Shown here piece after piece: positions 1-9,536 of a stretch of 64,000 nt of DNA. Under the pieces are notes generated by a model. It did not search any database, had not been told where the DNA came from, and was given only the letters and a program-made list of their open reading frames with translations. The first letter of the stretch is position 1. The number at the start of each line of letters is the position of its first letter. Where the stretch lies: assembly GCA_965220935.1 (NCBI GenBank), contig OZ244857.1, positions 2,542,001-2,606,000 on the forward strand. The letters are read 5' to 3'. The stretch comes from Bin80 sp965220935. Lineage in GTDB: Bacteria > Bacteroidota > Rhodothermia > Rhodothermales > Bin80. A program made the translations under genes and the position numbers.

Positions 1-46
1 TCAAGTTGCGTAGTCAATTTTCTAAGAATTAACACAAAAATGAAAT

Positions 47-1391
47 GGCGCTTCCGCTTTTTTTGTGAAAAAAGTCATGATTTTGCGTATCTGGGGCTTA
101 GATCAAGTCCGCCCAAATGGAAGTAGATTGCATCCACAAATCGTTCTTTATTGCGGAATCCATGCGCACGGATTTTGACGGTTTTGATCCGACTATTGAT
201 GCTTTCAGCCGGGCCATTACTGGCATCAAGAACAATGGCATTGATGATCCCCCAGAGATGCTTTCTAATCATTCTGGCGACATCTTTGACAGGCTCAAGC
301 CGACAGCGCATGGCCCAACTCAATGTTTTATTCCAAGGCCCAAGTTGCGCTTTTATAGTCCCACATTTTTCTGAACGTTTGGCCCAGGCTTTGGAGGTTT
401 TGAGGGAACTGGTGCGAATGGCATGGAAGGCCCTCTTTTGCGCTAATGACATGTTGTGAGGACTTTTAAGCCAACTATACTTGGTACCCGTCAGAATCGG
501 ATTGCCTTCCTTGAGGAGCGCTTTGTGCTGGACTTTATCCACCGAAACTCCCAGATGCTTCGCGACATGAAACCGATCAAAGCAGATCTTCTTTTTTGCG
601 TCTGGTAGACAGGCTAAGGTTGCACTAATATAGGCAGGCCACATGTCCATACTCCTGATCCCGTTCAACTGCTCGGTGGATAATTGCTGAAACCAACGCA
701 TCAACACCTTTTGATCACGCCCAATGCCGACATAGAGCACCGTTGCTGTGTCGGCATCGGATACGACAGTAAAGTACTTATGTCCTTTCTTATAAGCCAC
801 CTCATCAACACAGATGTTCGCAACGACCTGCTCTTTTTTTCTTGCCAGTCCACGTTGTACTGCACGATGAACAATGCCCGCAATGGCTTTCCATCCAAGT
901 CCCATCTGACGCGAAATCGCCAATATACTCGCCTCTTTGATCCACCCAATCACCGACTCCTCATAAGTATACCGAGAACTCGGGCCCGCCCACGGGACCC
1001 GCGCCGTCTTTACCCCACATTCACTACACTTGACCCGGGGAACTTGCGCTCTCAACGCCGTTTGATAGTTACAGGTATCCAAATGCCGCCATTGACGCGC
1101 AGATCGCAAATCATAAAATGGACTCGCCTTTCCACACTTTGGACACTCCAGTGACGATGTGTCAGTACAAGTCACCGTCACTGTCCTCTGTTTCGCTGTA
1201 TCATCATAAGCATCCTCTAAAATCTTCCATGGTGCCTCTATACCTAAACTTTTACTCACCGAATTCTTTTTCATTTGTTGATTAAATTGTTACGTGGATA
1301 ATTAACCATAGTCAGTAGGAGAAACCCTACCACATATGATACGAAAATTCCTTAAAATTACAAATTATCTCACACTTTAGGCGGAAGGCCC
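47..1391 (-). mobile_element. Complete ISL3-family insertion sequence
   Basis: The element starts GGCGCTTCCGC at the left and ends GCGGAAGGCCC at the right, giving imperfect inverted ends (GGCGCTTCCGC against GGGCCTTCCGC). It is bounded by a perfect 8-bp direct repeat AATGAAAT at 39-46 and 1392-1399. An 8-bp target duplication is the known habit of the ISL3 family and fixes the borders. The single transposase fills the element. The intact ORF and intact duplication suggest a fairly recent insertion. Confidence 0.9.
75..1274 (-). CDS. ISL3 family transposase
   Basis: This 399-residue DDE transposase cuts and joins the ends of the surrounding ISL3 element. The N-terminus has a zinc-binding pair, CPKCG near residue 44 and CSECG near residue 83. 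A helix-turn-helix region follows (SILAISRQMGLGWKAI), and then the catalytic core: VDEVAYKKGHKYFTVVSD carries the first Asp, MDMWPAY the second, and the conserved FDRFHVAKHL lies downstream. The C-terminal NGPAESINSRIKTVK supplies the final Glu. Length is typical for the family and no frameshift is seen. The start is the first Met, just inside the right inverted end. Because the gene is uninterrupted and the element has both ends, it may still be active. Confidence 0.92.
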   Translation of the reverse strand: MKKNSVSKSLGIEAPWKILEDAYDDTAKQRTVTVTCTDTSSLECPKCGKASPFYDLRSARQWRHLDTCNYQTALRAQVPRVKCSECGVKTARVPWAGPSSRYTYEESVIGWIKEASILAISRQMGLGWKAIAGIVHRAVQRGLARKKEQVVANICVDEVAYKKGHKYFTVVSDADTATVLYVGIGRDQKVLMRWFQQLSTEQLNGIRSMDMWPAYISATLACLPDAKKKICFDRFHVAKHLGVSVDKVQHKALLKEGNPILTGTKYSWLKSPHNMSLAQKRAFHAIRTSSLKTSKAWAKRSEKCGTIKAQLGPWNKTLSWAMRCRLEPVKDVARMIRKHLWGIINAIVLDASNGPAESINSRIKTVKIRAHGFRNKERFVDAIYFHLGGLDLSPRYAKS

Positions 1392-1399
1392 AATGAAAT

Positions 1400-1727
1400 A
1401 TCCATTAACTGAAAAAAAGACTTTTGATTCGCATTACCGATACACATACCCACGGAATGAGCCGTGCGCTACACGCTTGATACTAGTTGCACCCTCAAAT
1501 CGTTTAATTGAATCAGTGACACAGACCAAGTTACTGCTGATCAGTCCCTACTGTAACTAATCCGTATGATGCTTAAAGCTCTATTGTTTACTTTCTATCT
1601 TAATTCCACTTCACGTACACAGAATTCAAATGGAACCATTAGACGGTAAATTTGTCAAATACTCAACGCTCTATCTTCTTGAAATGTCTCAATCTTTACG
1701 TCCAGATGCCTCCCAATTCTAGATCAT
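1400..1727. other. Gene-free stretch
   Basis: No recognisable gene. A 31-codon reading frame starting near 1631 (MEPLDGKFVKYSTLYLLEM) has a coding look, but I cannot assign it and it ends just before the recurrent 22-nt sequence. It may be the stub of a gene truncated on the other side of that breakpoint. Confidence 0.4.
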
Positions 1728-1750
1728 ATCGCTCCGTCATGAATATTATG
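1728..1750 (+). repeat. Recurrent 22-23 nt breakpoint repeat, copy 1
   Basis: The core CGCTCCGTCATGAATATTAT occurs four times in the window (1728, 14226, 29320, 34108), always in the same orientation. Here it directly abuts a truncated uvrC remnant on its right. At the other sites it abuts an HNH remnant, a dead IS1634-like gene, and unassigned sequence. I read it as one terminus of a mobile or recombining unit. Its type is unknown. Confidence 0.6.
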
Positions 1751-1922
1751 GGTCAATATCCCTGGTGTTGGGCCAAAGACAATGTAGAAACTAATTCGTG
1801 CATTTGGTTCGGTTCGCAGGGCTCGGGATGCCGATGAGATCGTCCTCAAAAATCTTGTTGGATCCTCACTAGCAGAGAATATACAGAAGTATTTCAAGAG
1901 TCAAAAGGATGATCAGTTGTAA
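1751..1922 (+). pseudogene. uvrC: UvrC C-terminal helix-hairpin-helix remnant
   Basis: Reading from about 1755, the frame gives NIPGVGPKTM, an in-frame TAG at 1785-1787, then KLIRAFGSVRRARDADE and a normal stop at 1920. UvrC excinuclease subunits end in exactly this kind of (HhH)2 domain (IPGIGPKRRKxLLxHFGSVxxIRxA). Only about 55 codons remain. The upstream part is missing and is replaced by the 22-nt repeat at 1728. The fragment cannot be functional. Whether an intact uvrC exists elsewhere cannot be seen here. Confidence 0.7.
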
Positions 1923-2272
1923 GCCACCCATCCACATATTTTTGGGGCAGTATAAGTGCCCTCTCACAATCTTACATCATTTACGGTTGTGCAAAAAATA
2001 TAACCGTATAACGGCGATACCTATCCAAGTGTTAGTTTGAGTTCACTTATATATCTGAAGTTAACCCTATTTTCAATTTCCAGAAGGTCCAGTATTTCCA
2101 GAAAATTTGAGAATTTTTGACTACAATCTGCCAGAAAGGTGCTTTAATCTGACGAACTGATCACTCAGGAGAGTTTGATATTCAGGAGTTTTAGCGCCTT
2201 CATTTGGGTCGGATTGTAATCCTCAAACAAGGTCACTTCGGTTGTGATTTTCGGAACGCCCACTACACGACT

Positions 2273-4223
2273 TCACCCAGACAAAGTTTTCATCACCGAC
2301 TCATAACTCATGGCGGTTTCGTCATCTGATGTCGTCTTGCTTTGCGCTTTGGCTTCATCAGAGCGCTTGGCTGGCGAGACCATGTCTTTTCTTTGCGCTC
2401 TCTTGAGTTGCAAGTCATCTTCTGCAAACAACATGGGCGCGAGCTTCTGACGGAGGTGGTACTCTACATAATAGGCCAACATACATAAAAAGATATGCGC
2501 AATGACCCGATGATGAATCGGGCGTACGCGCAACGACATGGATTTCATGGTTCTAAATGCCCATTCTACCGAAGATAAACGCTTGTAATCGGAGACTAAT
2601 GTCTCGGGGGCCTTTTTCACACTTGACCGAATGGCATACACGCCGTCCAAGAGTTCGGCTTTTTTAATCGCTTGTTCATTGCGGCTATAGGTAAAATGTC
2701 CCTCCTTAATGTCGTCCAGATTGTAGAACCGCTTTAATTTGTGTTTGCCCACAACCTTCTGGACGCGCATGCCAATTTTGGCTTCGTTTTTTAATCGGCA
2801 CGGCGTCGCCGTGATGGCTTTGATCATCTTGTTAAGTCCCTCATCCGCTTTGTCCAACAACGCATCCCGTGTTTGCTTACTCTTGGCCGCTTGTAAGGGG
2901 TTCTTGCACAGAATCAGGGTTTCATCTGGATATAAATCACACTCTAGTTCCACCAGATTCTGCTGATCAAATAAACTCATCTGAATTTCCTTTTGCTCTA
3001 TCACTTCACGCATTTCCTCTTTCCGGCGCTGCTTTTTTTCCTGGTGATCTACCACCTTTCGGATCTCCCCCTTTTGCATACCCGTGATCCAATCCAGCCC
3101 CACCGGTATGATCTCCTCTTTAATCTGCTTCTGCTTCAATAACCCCCGATCTCCAACCAATATAACATGATTTAATCCAAAGGACGCTTGAATCTTAGTG
3201 ATCTGACATCCAAGCGTTGCCGTATTGCCTGGAAAGACCTCTACCGAGACGGGGCGTCCCTCTGCATCGGTGATCAGCCCATAAACGACTTGCTTTTTAC
3301 CTTTTTTCTTATCTCGGTTATGGCCAAACTTCGCGAAGAAATTCTTCTCCCCTTCCACATAACTGAACTTAACCCTATTTATTTTTGAGTTATTAAAATG
3401 CTTGAAAAATTACATCTTATTATGTGAAAAGCCTGATTAATTCAAGGAGTTTATGCAATATTTCAGAAATTATTAAGTCTACTTTGTCGTGTCTACATGG
3501 GCACACATCTAATGATATAAAAAGGTTAAAAGTGGGATAACAAGGTGGGAAAGCTGCCCTAATTTTGCTCAAAAAGCTACAAAGTGGGACTTTTTTTTCT
3601 TAAAACCTACAAATTTAGTCATAAGTGGGAATCATGGTTGCTTCTGGAGTCTTGAAATTCGCCAAAATAGGGTTAAGTTCAGACATAACGATTGCTGACG
3701 TCATAGAGCACCATCCCCCCTTCTGTCAAATGCCGTTTGGCTAACGTGCGCTCAATGTCTGCTTTGCACTTGGCCAGCTGATCCATGGCTTCATACAAGT
3801 CATCCTGATCAACGTACTTGAGGTTCAATTCTTCGTTGAGGGTATCGGCAGCGGTCTGAGCATGGTACTGGTCCGGAGTTTGCTGGCCAGATCTAACACG
3901 CGGGCGGCAATCATCCCAAGCACCAGACGACGAAAGCGTGAGTTCTTTGGGGCAATCAGGTCATGGATCTTGAGTTGGGTCATCATGCCCAGGACTGCAG
4001 CCACATGCCCGTGGGGTTTGCTACTGCGAATCCCAAAGGCGTCTTTGATGGAGTTGACCGCCGTGCCACCTTTCAAGAGGATGCCAATGCCATCAATGAT
4101 AGCCTGGGGGAGACGGGTAAGATTGGTGACGGTGAATTTAACGGATTTACCATCAATCCATTTGGATTCGCGAATGCGCCAAGTTAGTTTGGAGTTACGG
4201 TTGGGTATTTGTTCAACATACAT
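2273..4223 (-). pseudogene. IS1634-family transposase, broken copy A
   Basis: The N-terminal part (3825-4223) begins MYVEQIPNRNSK and runs to a frameshift caused by a 7-bp loss after the codons for TMLNQ. The rest (2273-3362) continues the same protein through VVYGLITDAEGRPVSVEVFPG to the C-terminal GLxPIHHR-type region. Between them lies a 320-bp insertion (3363-3682). Compared with the intact copy B it has also lost 9 bp between ATAC repeats (TADTATLG became TATLG), 12 bp between CATCG repeats and 6 bp between AAAG repeats. It is dead in cis, but its ends might still be mobilised by the intact copy. Confidence 0.9.
3363..3682. mobile_element. 320-bp MITE nested in IS1634 copy A
   Basis: This stretch has perfect 18-bp inverted ends (CTGAACTTAACCCTATTT and its reverse complement) and is flanked by a 6-bp direct repeat ACATAA (3357-3362 and 3683-3688). 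The ends differ from the IS1634 ends by one base near the tip (CTGAACTT instead of CTGAAGTT). There is no coding capacity. The interior shares a short stretch (CTACATGGGCACACA) with the 5' leader of the intact IS1634. I infer a non-autonomous derivative moved by an IS1634 transposase. Confidence 0.85.
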
Positions 4224-4525
4224 GAACAGGATAAGTTATTTGTGAATGGATAATAATGCCTAAATATATGACATAAAATAAGACAAAACACAAAAAATAC
4301 AGGCGTTTTTACATGGACAGGTTAAATGACACAAAAAAAGTGCAAAAAATCGATAAATAAGCCCTAAATCCACTAAAAATGTCCCAAATTCCCCTAAATG
4401 AGCGGATATTAGGGAAGAAAAATGAGGAAAATCCCGTTAAACCCAGTGAATCTGATGATTTTTAGGGTTAACTTCAGGTATATCTGGTTCTATCACAAAT
4501 AGTGGTATAACCAGATATTTTATTT

Positions 4526-4774
4526 TCAATTTATTATACTGATCCAATCAAACTTTGGCCAGAAATAATTGATAAGTATACCAAGAATGCTGAACAGTAA
4601 CACCGCCAGACCTACTCCACATGTGTAAGCAAAGCCTTTGAGAAACGGATTGCCCCACCACCTCTTCGGTGGTTTTTCTGCTAAATATTTTTGGGGATGA
4701 TCCAGAGTGTTTTCTGAAGATGGACTATAGTCATCTGGGAGGAGTTGTGGCACTGAGTAATTACTATTCCCCAT
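4526..4774 (-). CDS. Small membrane protein paired with Panacea antitoxin (candidate toxin)
   Basis: An 82-residue protein with a polar, Pro-rich N-terminus (about 1-42: SVPQLLPDDYSPSSENTL), a basic turn (KPPKRWW), and one strong hydrophobic helix from about 49 to 71 (GFAYTCGVGLAVLLFSILGI). It ends in the aromatic tail NYFWPKFDW. Its start overlaps the stop of the upstream Panacea gene by 11 nt, so the two must be co-translated from one message. No family is recognised. Panacea (DUF4065) antitoxins are known to neutralise unrelated toxins, including small membrane-active ones. Function as a toxin is therefore an inference from size, topology and overlap. Confidence 0.7.
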   Translation of the reverse strand: MGNSNYSVPQLLPDDYSPSSENTLDHPQKYLAEKPPKRWWGNPFLKGFAYTCGVGLAVLLFSILGILINYFWPKFDWISIIN

Positions 4775-5309
4775 TATTTTCTTTGTATCTATTGATCAAA
4801 TTGATATAATATACTCTCGTGAGAGAATCTGGGATGGAAAGGCCAGAAGTATATTTACCTCGATCACGATGCCAAATAAGATACCATGGACTATCTTTTT
4901 TGTGTAACATCTGCACAAGTTCCCACGGCGATACATCTTTGAATCTTTCCCACACAAGATTAAGAAACTCCGTTTTATCTTCACCAAAAGACTCAACTCG
5001 GGTTGACATACCAGCGTACATTACGGGAATCACATCTGCACCAAATCGGCCAAATATGTTGTAGATAGAGCGGTAGACTGGACCATATTTCCATGCCTCA
5101 GCAAGTTCGCCATTAGTAATAAGAGGCTTATCTACATTGCCCCAGTAGTACCCATGAGCAATATAGACCAATTTGTTGAGTTTCAGATTGGTAATACCAT
5201 TGCCCTCTGATGATCTCAAGAAAAAATCACCAATATCCAAAGGAGAAATTAAATGAGTATTATTCATGATTGAAGAAAAAACAACGCGTTTGGAGTAATG
5301 GGTAGACAA
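4764..5309 (-). CDS. Panacea (DUF4065) domain antitoxin-like protein
   Basis: This 181-residue protein carries the Panacea/DUF4065 signature: DIGDFFLRSS, then the conserved LKLNKLVYIAHGYYWG near residues 42-57, EAWKYGPVYRSIYNIFGRFG near 70-90, and LVQMLHKKDSPWYLIWHRDRG near 137-157. Met15 (position 5267) is an alternative start that removes an atypical leader. Panacea proteins are soluble antitoxins that bind and inhibit a toxin encoded next to them. The downstream partner is the overlapping 82-residue membrane protein. The pair lies between two same-orientation IS1634 copies (2055-4477 and 5404-5818), so it may have been carried in as cargo. Confidence 0.8.
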   Translation of the reverse strand: MSTHYSKRVVFSSIMNNTHLISPLDIGDFFLRSSEGNGITNLKLNKLVYIAHGYYWGNVDKPLITNGELAEAWKYGPVYRSIYNIFGRFGADVIPVMYAGMSTRVESFGEDKTEFLNLVWERFKDVSPWELVQMLHKKDSPWYLIWHRDRGKYTSGLSIPDSLTRVYYINLINRYKENNGE

Positions 5310-5403
5310 TTTATATTAAATTTCAAACAAATGTTCCAAATTCAGCAATATGACACATATCTACCATTTAGATTCAGACTTGTGTTCATGAGTGAAAATA
5401 TAT

Positions 5404-5818
5404 CTGAAGTTAACCCTATTTTAAATTCCCAGAAAATACAATATTCTCAGAGAATTTTAGAAGTTTTGACTACAATCTGCCAGAAAGACGCTTCAATCTG
5501 GCGAACCTGTCACTCAGGAGAGTTTGATATTCAGGAGTTTTAGCGCCCTCATTTGGGTCGGATTGTAATCCTCAAACAAGGTCACTTTGGTTGTGATTTT
5601 CGGAACGCCCACTACACGACTCAACCCAGACAAAGTTTTCATCACCGACTCATAACTCATGGCGGTTTCGTCATCTGATGTTTTCTTGCTTTGCGCTTAG
5701 GCTTCATCTGAGCGCTTGGCTGGCGAGACCATGTCTTTTCTTTGCGCTCTCTTGAGTTGCAAATCATCTTCTGCAAACAACATGGGCGCGAGATTCTGAC
5801 GGAGGTGGTACTCTACAT
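5404..5818 (-). pseudogene. IS1634-family 3' fragment (copy A'), cut by an ISNCY-like insertion
   Basis: It starts with the IS1634 end CTGAAGTTAACCCT at 5404 and reads into the C-terminal third of the same transposase on the minus strand. It stops abruptly at 5818, where the ISNCY-like element begins. The missing part is not found beyond the other end of that element, so the insertion was followed by a deletion. The left flank (ATATAT) is the same as that of copy A. Confidence 0.85.
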
Positions 5819-5828
5819 AGTGCCTGAC

Positions 5829-5848
5829 AAAAAACCCCTACTTTGGGG
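5829..5848 (-). terminator. Rho-independent terminator at the ISNCY-like 3' end
   Basis: On the minus strand CCCC-AAAGTA-GGGG is followed directly by six T. The same hairpin occurs at the matching place in the second copy and in the 54-bp stub, so it belongs to the element and would end transposase transcription at its tip. Confidence 0.6.
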
Positions 5849-7370
5849 TGTCACAATTTTTTGCGGGGCTTAATATACGAATTTTTTATTAACTGCTAGG
5901 CAGACTCTCCGATTTTAGTCGTGAAATTTTTGATCTGTTTCACCGATCTGCAAACCTCACCTATATTTGATCCAAATTCAGTGCATAGGCCACCGATTTT
6001 GCCTAAAATCTCTGCCGCACGGACGCACCTTTCCCAGCTCCAATGGTGGAGTAAGTTTTTTTGTGACTCAATGAAGAGTAATTTACGCCGCTTGGCGAAA
6101 CGACTCTCGGTATCGGGCCATTAATACCTTCCCGATTCGGCACAAATTCGTGGCGACCACACTTGCACCGATGCTTCGCGCAAACCCCGCCTTACCTCCT
6201 TTGGTACGAATACGTGCACCACCATGCTGTTCCAAAGAGTTGATGCAGGACTCAATCTGCGCATGCTGCCGACGTTTTCGCCGAAACTCTTCCGCCGATT
6301 CTCGTTCGCGCTCTATCTTGTTCTTATAGCCCTTTTTGGGAAGAATGACCTCTATATCCAGAGCGCTTAATGCCTCAAAATTCTGAGGCGACCAAAATCC
6401 GCGATCAAAACTCATGGATCCAAGGTTTTCAAACTCTGTCCGATACTTGGTGGCGATCTCAATGGTCATATCTACATCTGATTGCGTCCATATAATCTCC
6501 CATCCCAGAATCAAGCCATGTTGACATTGGGTGATCGCGACGGGAACCCCCAATTCTACCTGATTGGGCATGGCCTTCCCCTTGACAATCCAACGCGTAT
6601 GCTCGGCATGGAGCGATAATAACTTCTCTGCATTGGGAATCTTTTCCCCCTCTATCACACGACGATGAACCAAATCTACCAACCGATTGAACTGTTCAAT
6701 CACCTTTTCTAATGGCGCAATCCGACTTGAACTTGGGTCAAGTTCTTTGATCTTATCCAAGACCAGTATACACTTCTGAATTCGATAGCAACAAATCTTA
6801 AAGAAGGCTAAGACCAGCTCTGGATTCTTCTCACGCTTCTTGGTGGTGTTGATCTCCAAGTAGGCATTGTTAACCGTAATAATCAAATGCTTTAACTGAC
6901 GCCAATGTCGTACGCCCCTAAATTGAAGGCCTCCCAGGCTTTTGAAGCAAGCTGCATGGCCAGGATGATTGAATCACGTAATAACCGCACATCATGGGGG
7001 TCTCAACATGGGTTTCCACCACATACGAATCCGTCCGCGCTTCCAAAGGCGCATCAGATGCAACCCCAAAGACCTCTAACCCATGATCCACGATCATCCG
7101 ATTGAGGGTCAACCAAATGTCATCGGTGATCAGACTCACATTGTTGATAATCGTCTGCACACGATACAAGGACTTCGTACCAAAATCACTCGTATCATTT
7201 TGTAATAAGGTGCGAATGAGCGCAGAGTCATTAACCGTAAACGTCAATCGGTCAAAATCATAATCAAGCCCGAATTTTAGTGCGGCTAAGACAAAGATAC
7301 GCCAGTACGTCAAACCCGGGCGCCCCGTAGTCTGATCTGTGTTCTCTCCGATCGCCTCTTGCAGGTACAT

Positions 7371-9536
7371 CTGAAGTTAACCCTATTTTCACCTGAGATA
7401 GGCCTATTTTAGTTCAACGCATCTCTATTTTCTCTTGATCTGCGCCAATTTCTGCCCTGATATTGGCATTTTGTCCCCTTAAACGTCTGATTTAGCCGAT
7501 TTTCGGTGGTTTTTTTGGCTTTTACTCTCTAAAATGTGTGTGCCCATGTATTTTATTTAAAATAAATTTTTTATTTTGCATATTTAGATAGGTTTTTGTC
7601 GTATATTTAGATATAATCAAACTCTTTATGTACCCATGTACGTCTCTCAAATTCCGAACCGTAACTCTAAACCAACCTGGCTCATCCGAACCTCTACTCG
7701 CGTTGGTAACAAAGTCGTCAAAACGACCATCTCCAATATTACCCGTCTCCCTCAGCCTATCATTGATGGCATTCGCATCCTCTTGAAAGGTGGCACGGCG
7801 GTCAAAACCATCAAAGACGCCTTTGAGATTCGCAGTAGCAAACCCCACGGGCATGTGGCCGCAGTCCTGGGCATGATGACCCAACTCAAGATCCATGACC
7901 TGATTGCCCCAAAGAACTCACGCTTTCGTCGCCTGGTGCTTGGGATGATTGCCGCCCGCGTGTTAGACCCGGCCAGCAAACTCCAGACCAGTACCATGCT
8001 CAATCAAGAGACCGCTGCCGATACCCTCAACGAAGAATTGAACCTCAAGTACGTTGATCAGGATGACTTGTATGAAGCCATGGATCAGCTGGCCAAGTGC
8101 AAAGCAGACATTGAGTGCACGTTAGCCAAACGGCATTTGACAGAAGGGGGGATGGTGCTCTATGACGTCAGCAGTAGTTATGTGGAAGGGGAGAAAAATT
8201 TCTTCGCGGAGTTTGGCCATAACCGAGATAAGAAAAAAGGCAAAAAGCAAGTCGTTTATGGGCTGATCACCGATGCAGAGGGACGCCCCGTCTCGGTAGA
8301 GGTCTTTCCAGGCAATACCGCCGATACTGCAACGCTTGGATGTCAGATCACTAAGATTCAAGAGTCCTTTGGATTAAAGCATGTTATATTGGTTGGAGAT
8401 CGGGGGTTATTGAAGCAGAAGCAGATTAAAGAGGAGATCATACCTGTGGGGCTGGATTGGATCACGGGTATGCAAAAGAGGGAGATCCGAAAGGTGGTAG
8501 ATCACCAGGAAAAAGAGGAGCGTCGGAAAGAGGAAATGCGTGAAGTGATAGAGCAAAAGGAAATTCAGATGAGTTTATTTGATCAGCAGAATCTGGTGGA
8601 ACTAGAGTGTGATTTATATCCAGATGAAACCCTGATTCTGTGCAAGAACCCCTTACAAGCGGCCAAGAGTAAGCAAACACGGGATGCGTTGTTGGACAAA
8701 GCGGATGAGGGACTTAACAAGATGATCAAAGCCATCACGGCGACGCCGTGCCGATTAAAAAACGAAGCCAAAATTGGCATGCGCGTCCAGAAGGTTGTGG
8801 GCAAACACAAATTAAAGCGGTTCTACAATCTGGACGACATTAAGGAGGGACATTTTACCTATAGCCGCAATGAACAAGCGATTAAAAAAGCCGAACTCTT
8901 GGACGGCGTGTATGCCATTCGGTCAAGTGTGAAAAAGGCCCCCGAGACATTAGTCTCCGATTACAAGCGTTTATCTTCGGTAGAATGGGCATTTAGAACT
9001 ATGAAATCCATGTCGTTGCGCGTACGCCCGATTCATCATCGCAATGAACATCGGGTTATTGCGCATATCTTTTTGTGTATGTTGGCCTATTATGTAGAGT
9101 ACCACCTCCGTCAGAAGCTCGCGCCCATGTTGTTTGCAGAAGATGACTTGCAACTCAAGAGAGCGCAAAGAAAAGATATGGTCTCGCCAGCCAAACGCTC
9201 AGATGAAGCCAAAGAGAAAGCGCAAAGCAAGACGACATCAGATGACGAAACCGCCATGAGTTATGAGTCGGTGATGAAAACTTTGTCTGGGTTGAGTCGT
9301 GTAGTGGGCGTTCCGAAAATCACAACCGATAATTCTCCCGAAGTGACCTTGTTTGAGGATTACAATCCGACCCAAATGAAGGCGCTAAAACTACTGAATA
9401 TCAAACTCTCCTGAGTGACCGGTTCGTCAGACTGAAGCATATTTCTGGCAGATAATCCTCCAGATTGTAGTCAAAAATTCTCAAATTCTCTGGAAATACT
9501 GGACCTTCTGGAAATTGAAAATAGGGTTAACTTCAG
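7371..9536 (+). mobile_element. Intact IS1634-family element (copy B)
   Basis: This 2166-bp element has perfect 20-bp inverted ends (CTGAAGTTAACCCTATTTTC) and a perfect 6-bp duplication GTACAT (7365-7370 and 9537-9542). It holds one uninterrupted transposase. It is the only IS1634 copy in the window with a full reading frame, and is the likely source of transposase for the others. It sits inside the ISNCY-like element, so it arrived later. Confidence 0.95.
7636..9414 (+). CDS. IS1634 family transposase
   Basis: This 592-residue DDE transposase starts MYVSQIPNRNSKPTWLIR. The core includes MVLYDVSSSYVEG (first Asp), KKQVVYGLITDAEGRPVSVE followed by FPGNTADTATL, HVILVGDRGLLKQKQIKEE (second Asp), and a C-terminal catalytic Glu region SSVEWAFRTMKSMSLRVRPIHHR. 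The length and the long insertion between the second Asp and the Glu are normal for IS1634. The gene lies between complete inverted ends with a fresh target duplication, so it is probably active. Its first ~50 codons and leader differ from copies A and C while the rest is almost identical, which suggests a recombinant origin. Confidence 0.95.
   Translation: MYVSQIPNRNSKPTWLIRTSTRVGNKVVKTTISNITRLPQPIIDGIRILLKGGTAVKTIKDAFEIRSSKPHGHVAAVLGMMTQLKIHDLIAPKNSRFRRLVLGMIAARVLDPASKLQTSTMLNQETAADTLNEELNLKYVDQDDLYEAMDQLAKCKADIECTLAKRHLTEGGMVLYDVSSSYVEGEKNFFAEFGHNRDKKKGKKQVVYGLITDAEGRPVSVEVFPGNTADTATLGCQITKIQESFGLKHVILVGDRGLLKQKQIKEEIIPVGLDWITGMQKREIRKVVDHQEKEERRKEEMREVIEQKEIQMSLFDQQNLVELECDLYPDETLILCKNPLQAAKSKQTRDALLDKADEGLNKMIKAITATPCRLKNEAKIGMRVQKVVGKHKLKRFYNLDDIKEGHFTYSRNEQAIKKAELLDGVYAIRSSVKKAPETLVSDYKRLSSVEWAFRTMKSMSLRVRPIHHRNEHRVIAHIFLCMLAYYVEYHLRQKLAPMLFAEDDLQLKRAQRKDMVSPAKRSDEAKEKAQSKTTSDDETAMSYESVMKTLSGLSRVVGVPKITTDNSPEVTLFEDYNPTQMKALKLLNIKLS

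Larger units (their letters stand above)
2055..4477 (-). mobile_element. IS1634-family element, copy A (degenerate)
   Basis: The ends are CTGAAGTTAACCCT at 2055-2068 and the inverted AGGGTTAACTTCAG at 4464-4477, identical to those of the intact copy at 7371-9536. The flanks are TA-rich (ATATAT on the left, GTATAT on the right), a near-match 6-bp duplication. The transposase inside is broken and a 320-bp MITE-like insertion sits in it. The upstream region on the right-hand side matches copy C (60196-62318), not copy B. Confidence 0.85.

Noticed and set aside
2055..5818. Composite transposon formed by IS1634 copies A and A' around the Panacea pair
   Set aside because: The left flanks agree (ATATAT), but the right part of A' has been deleted, so an outer duplication cannot be tested. 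It remains only a possibility.
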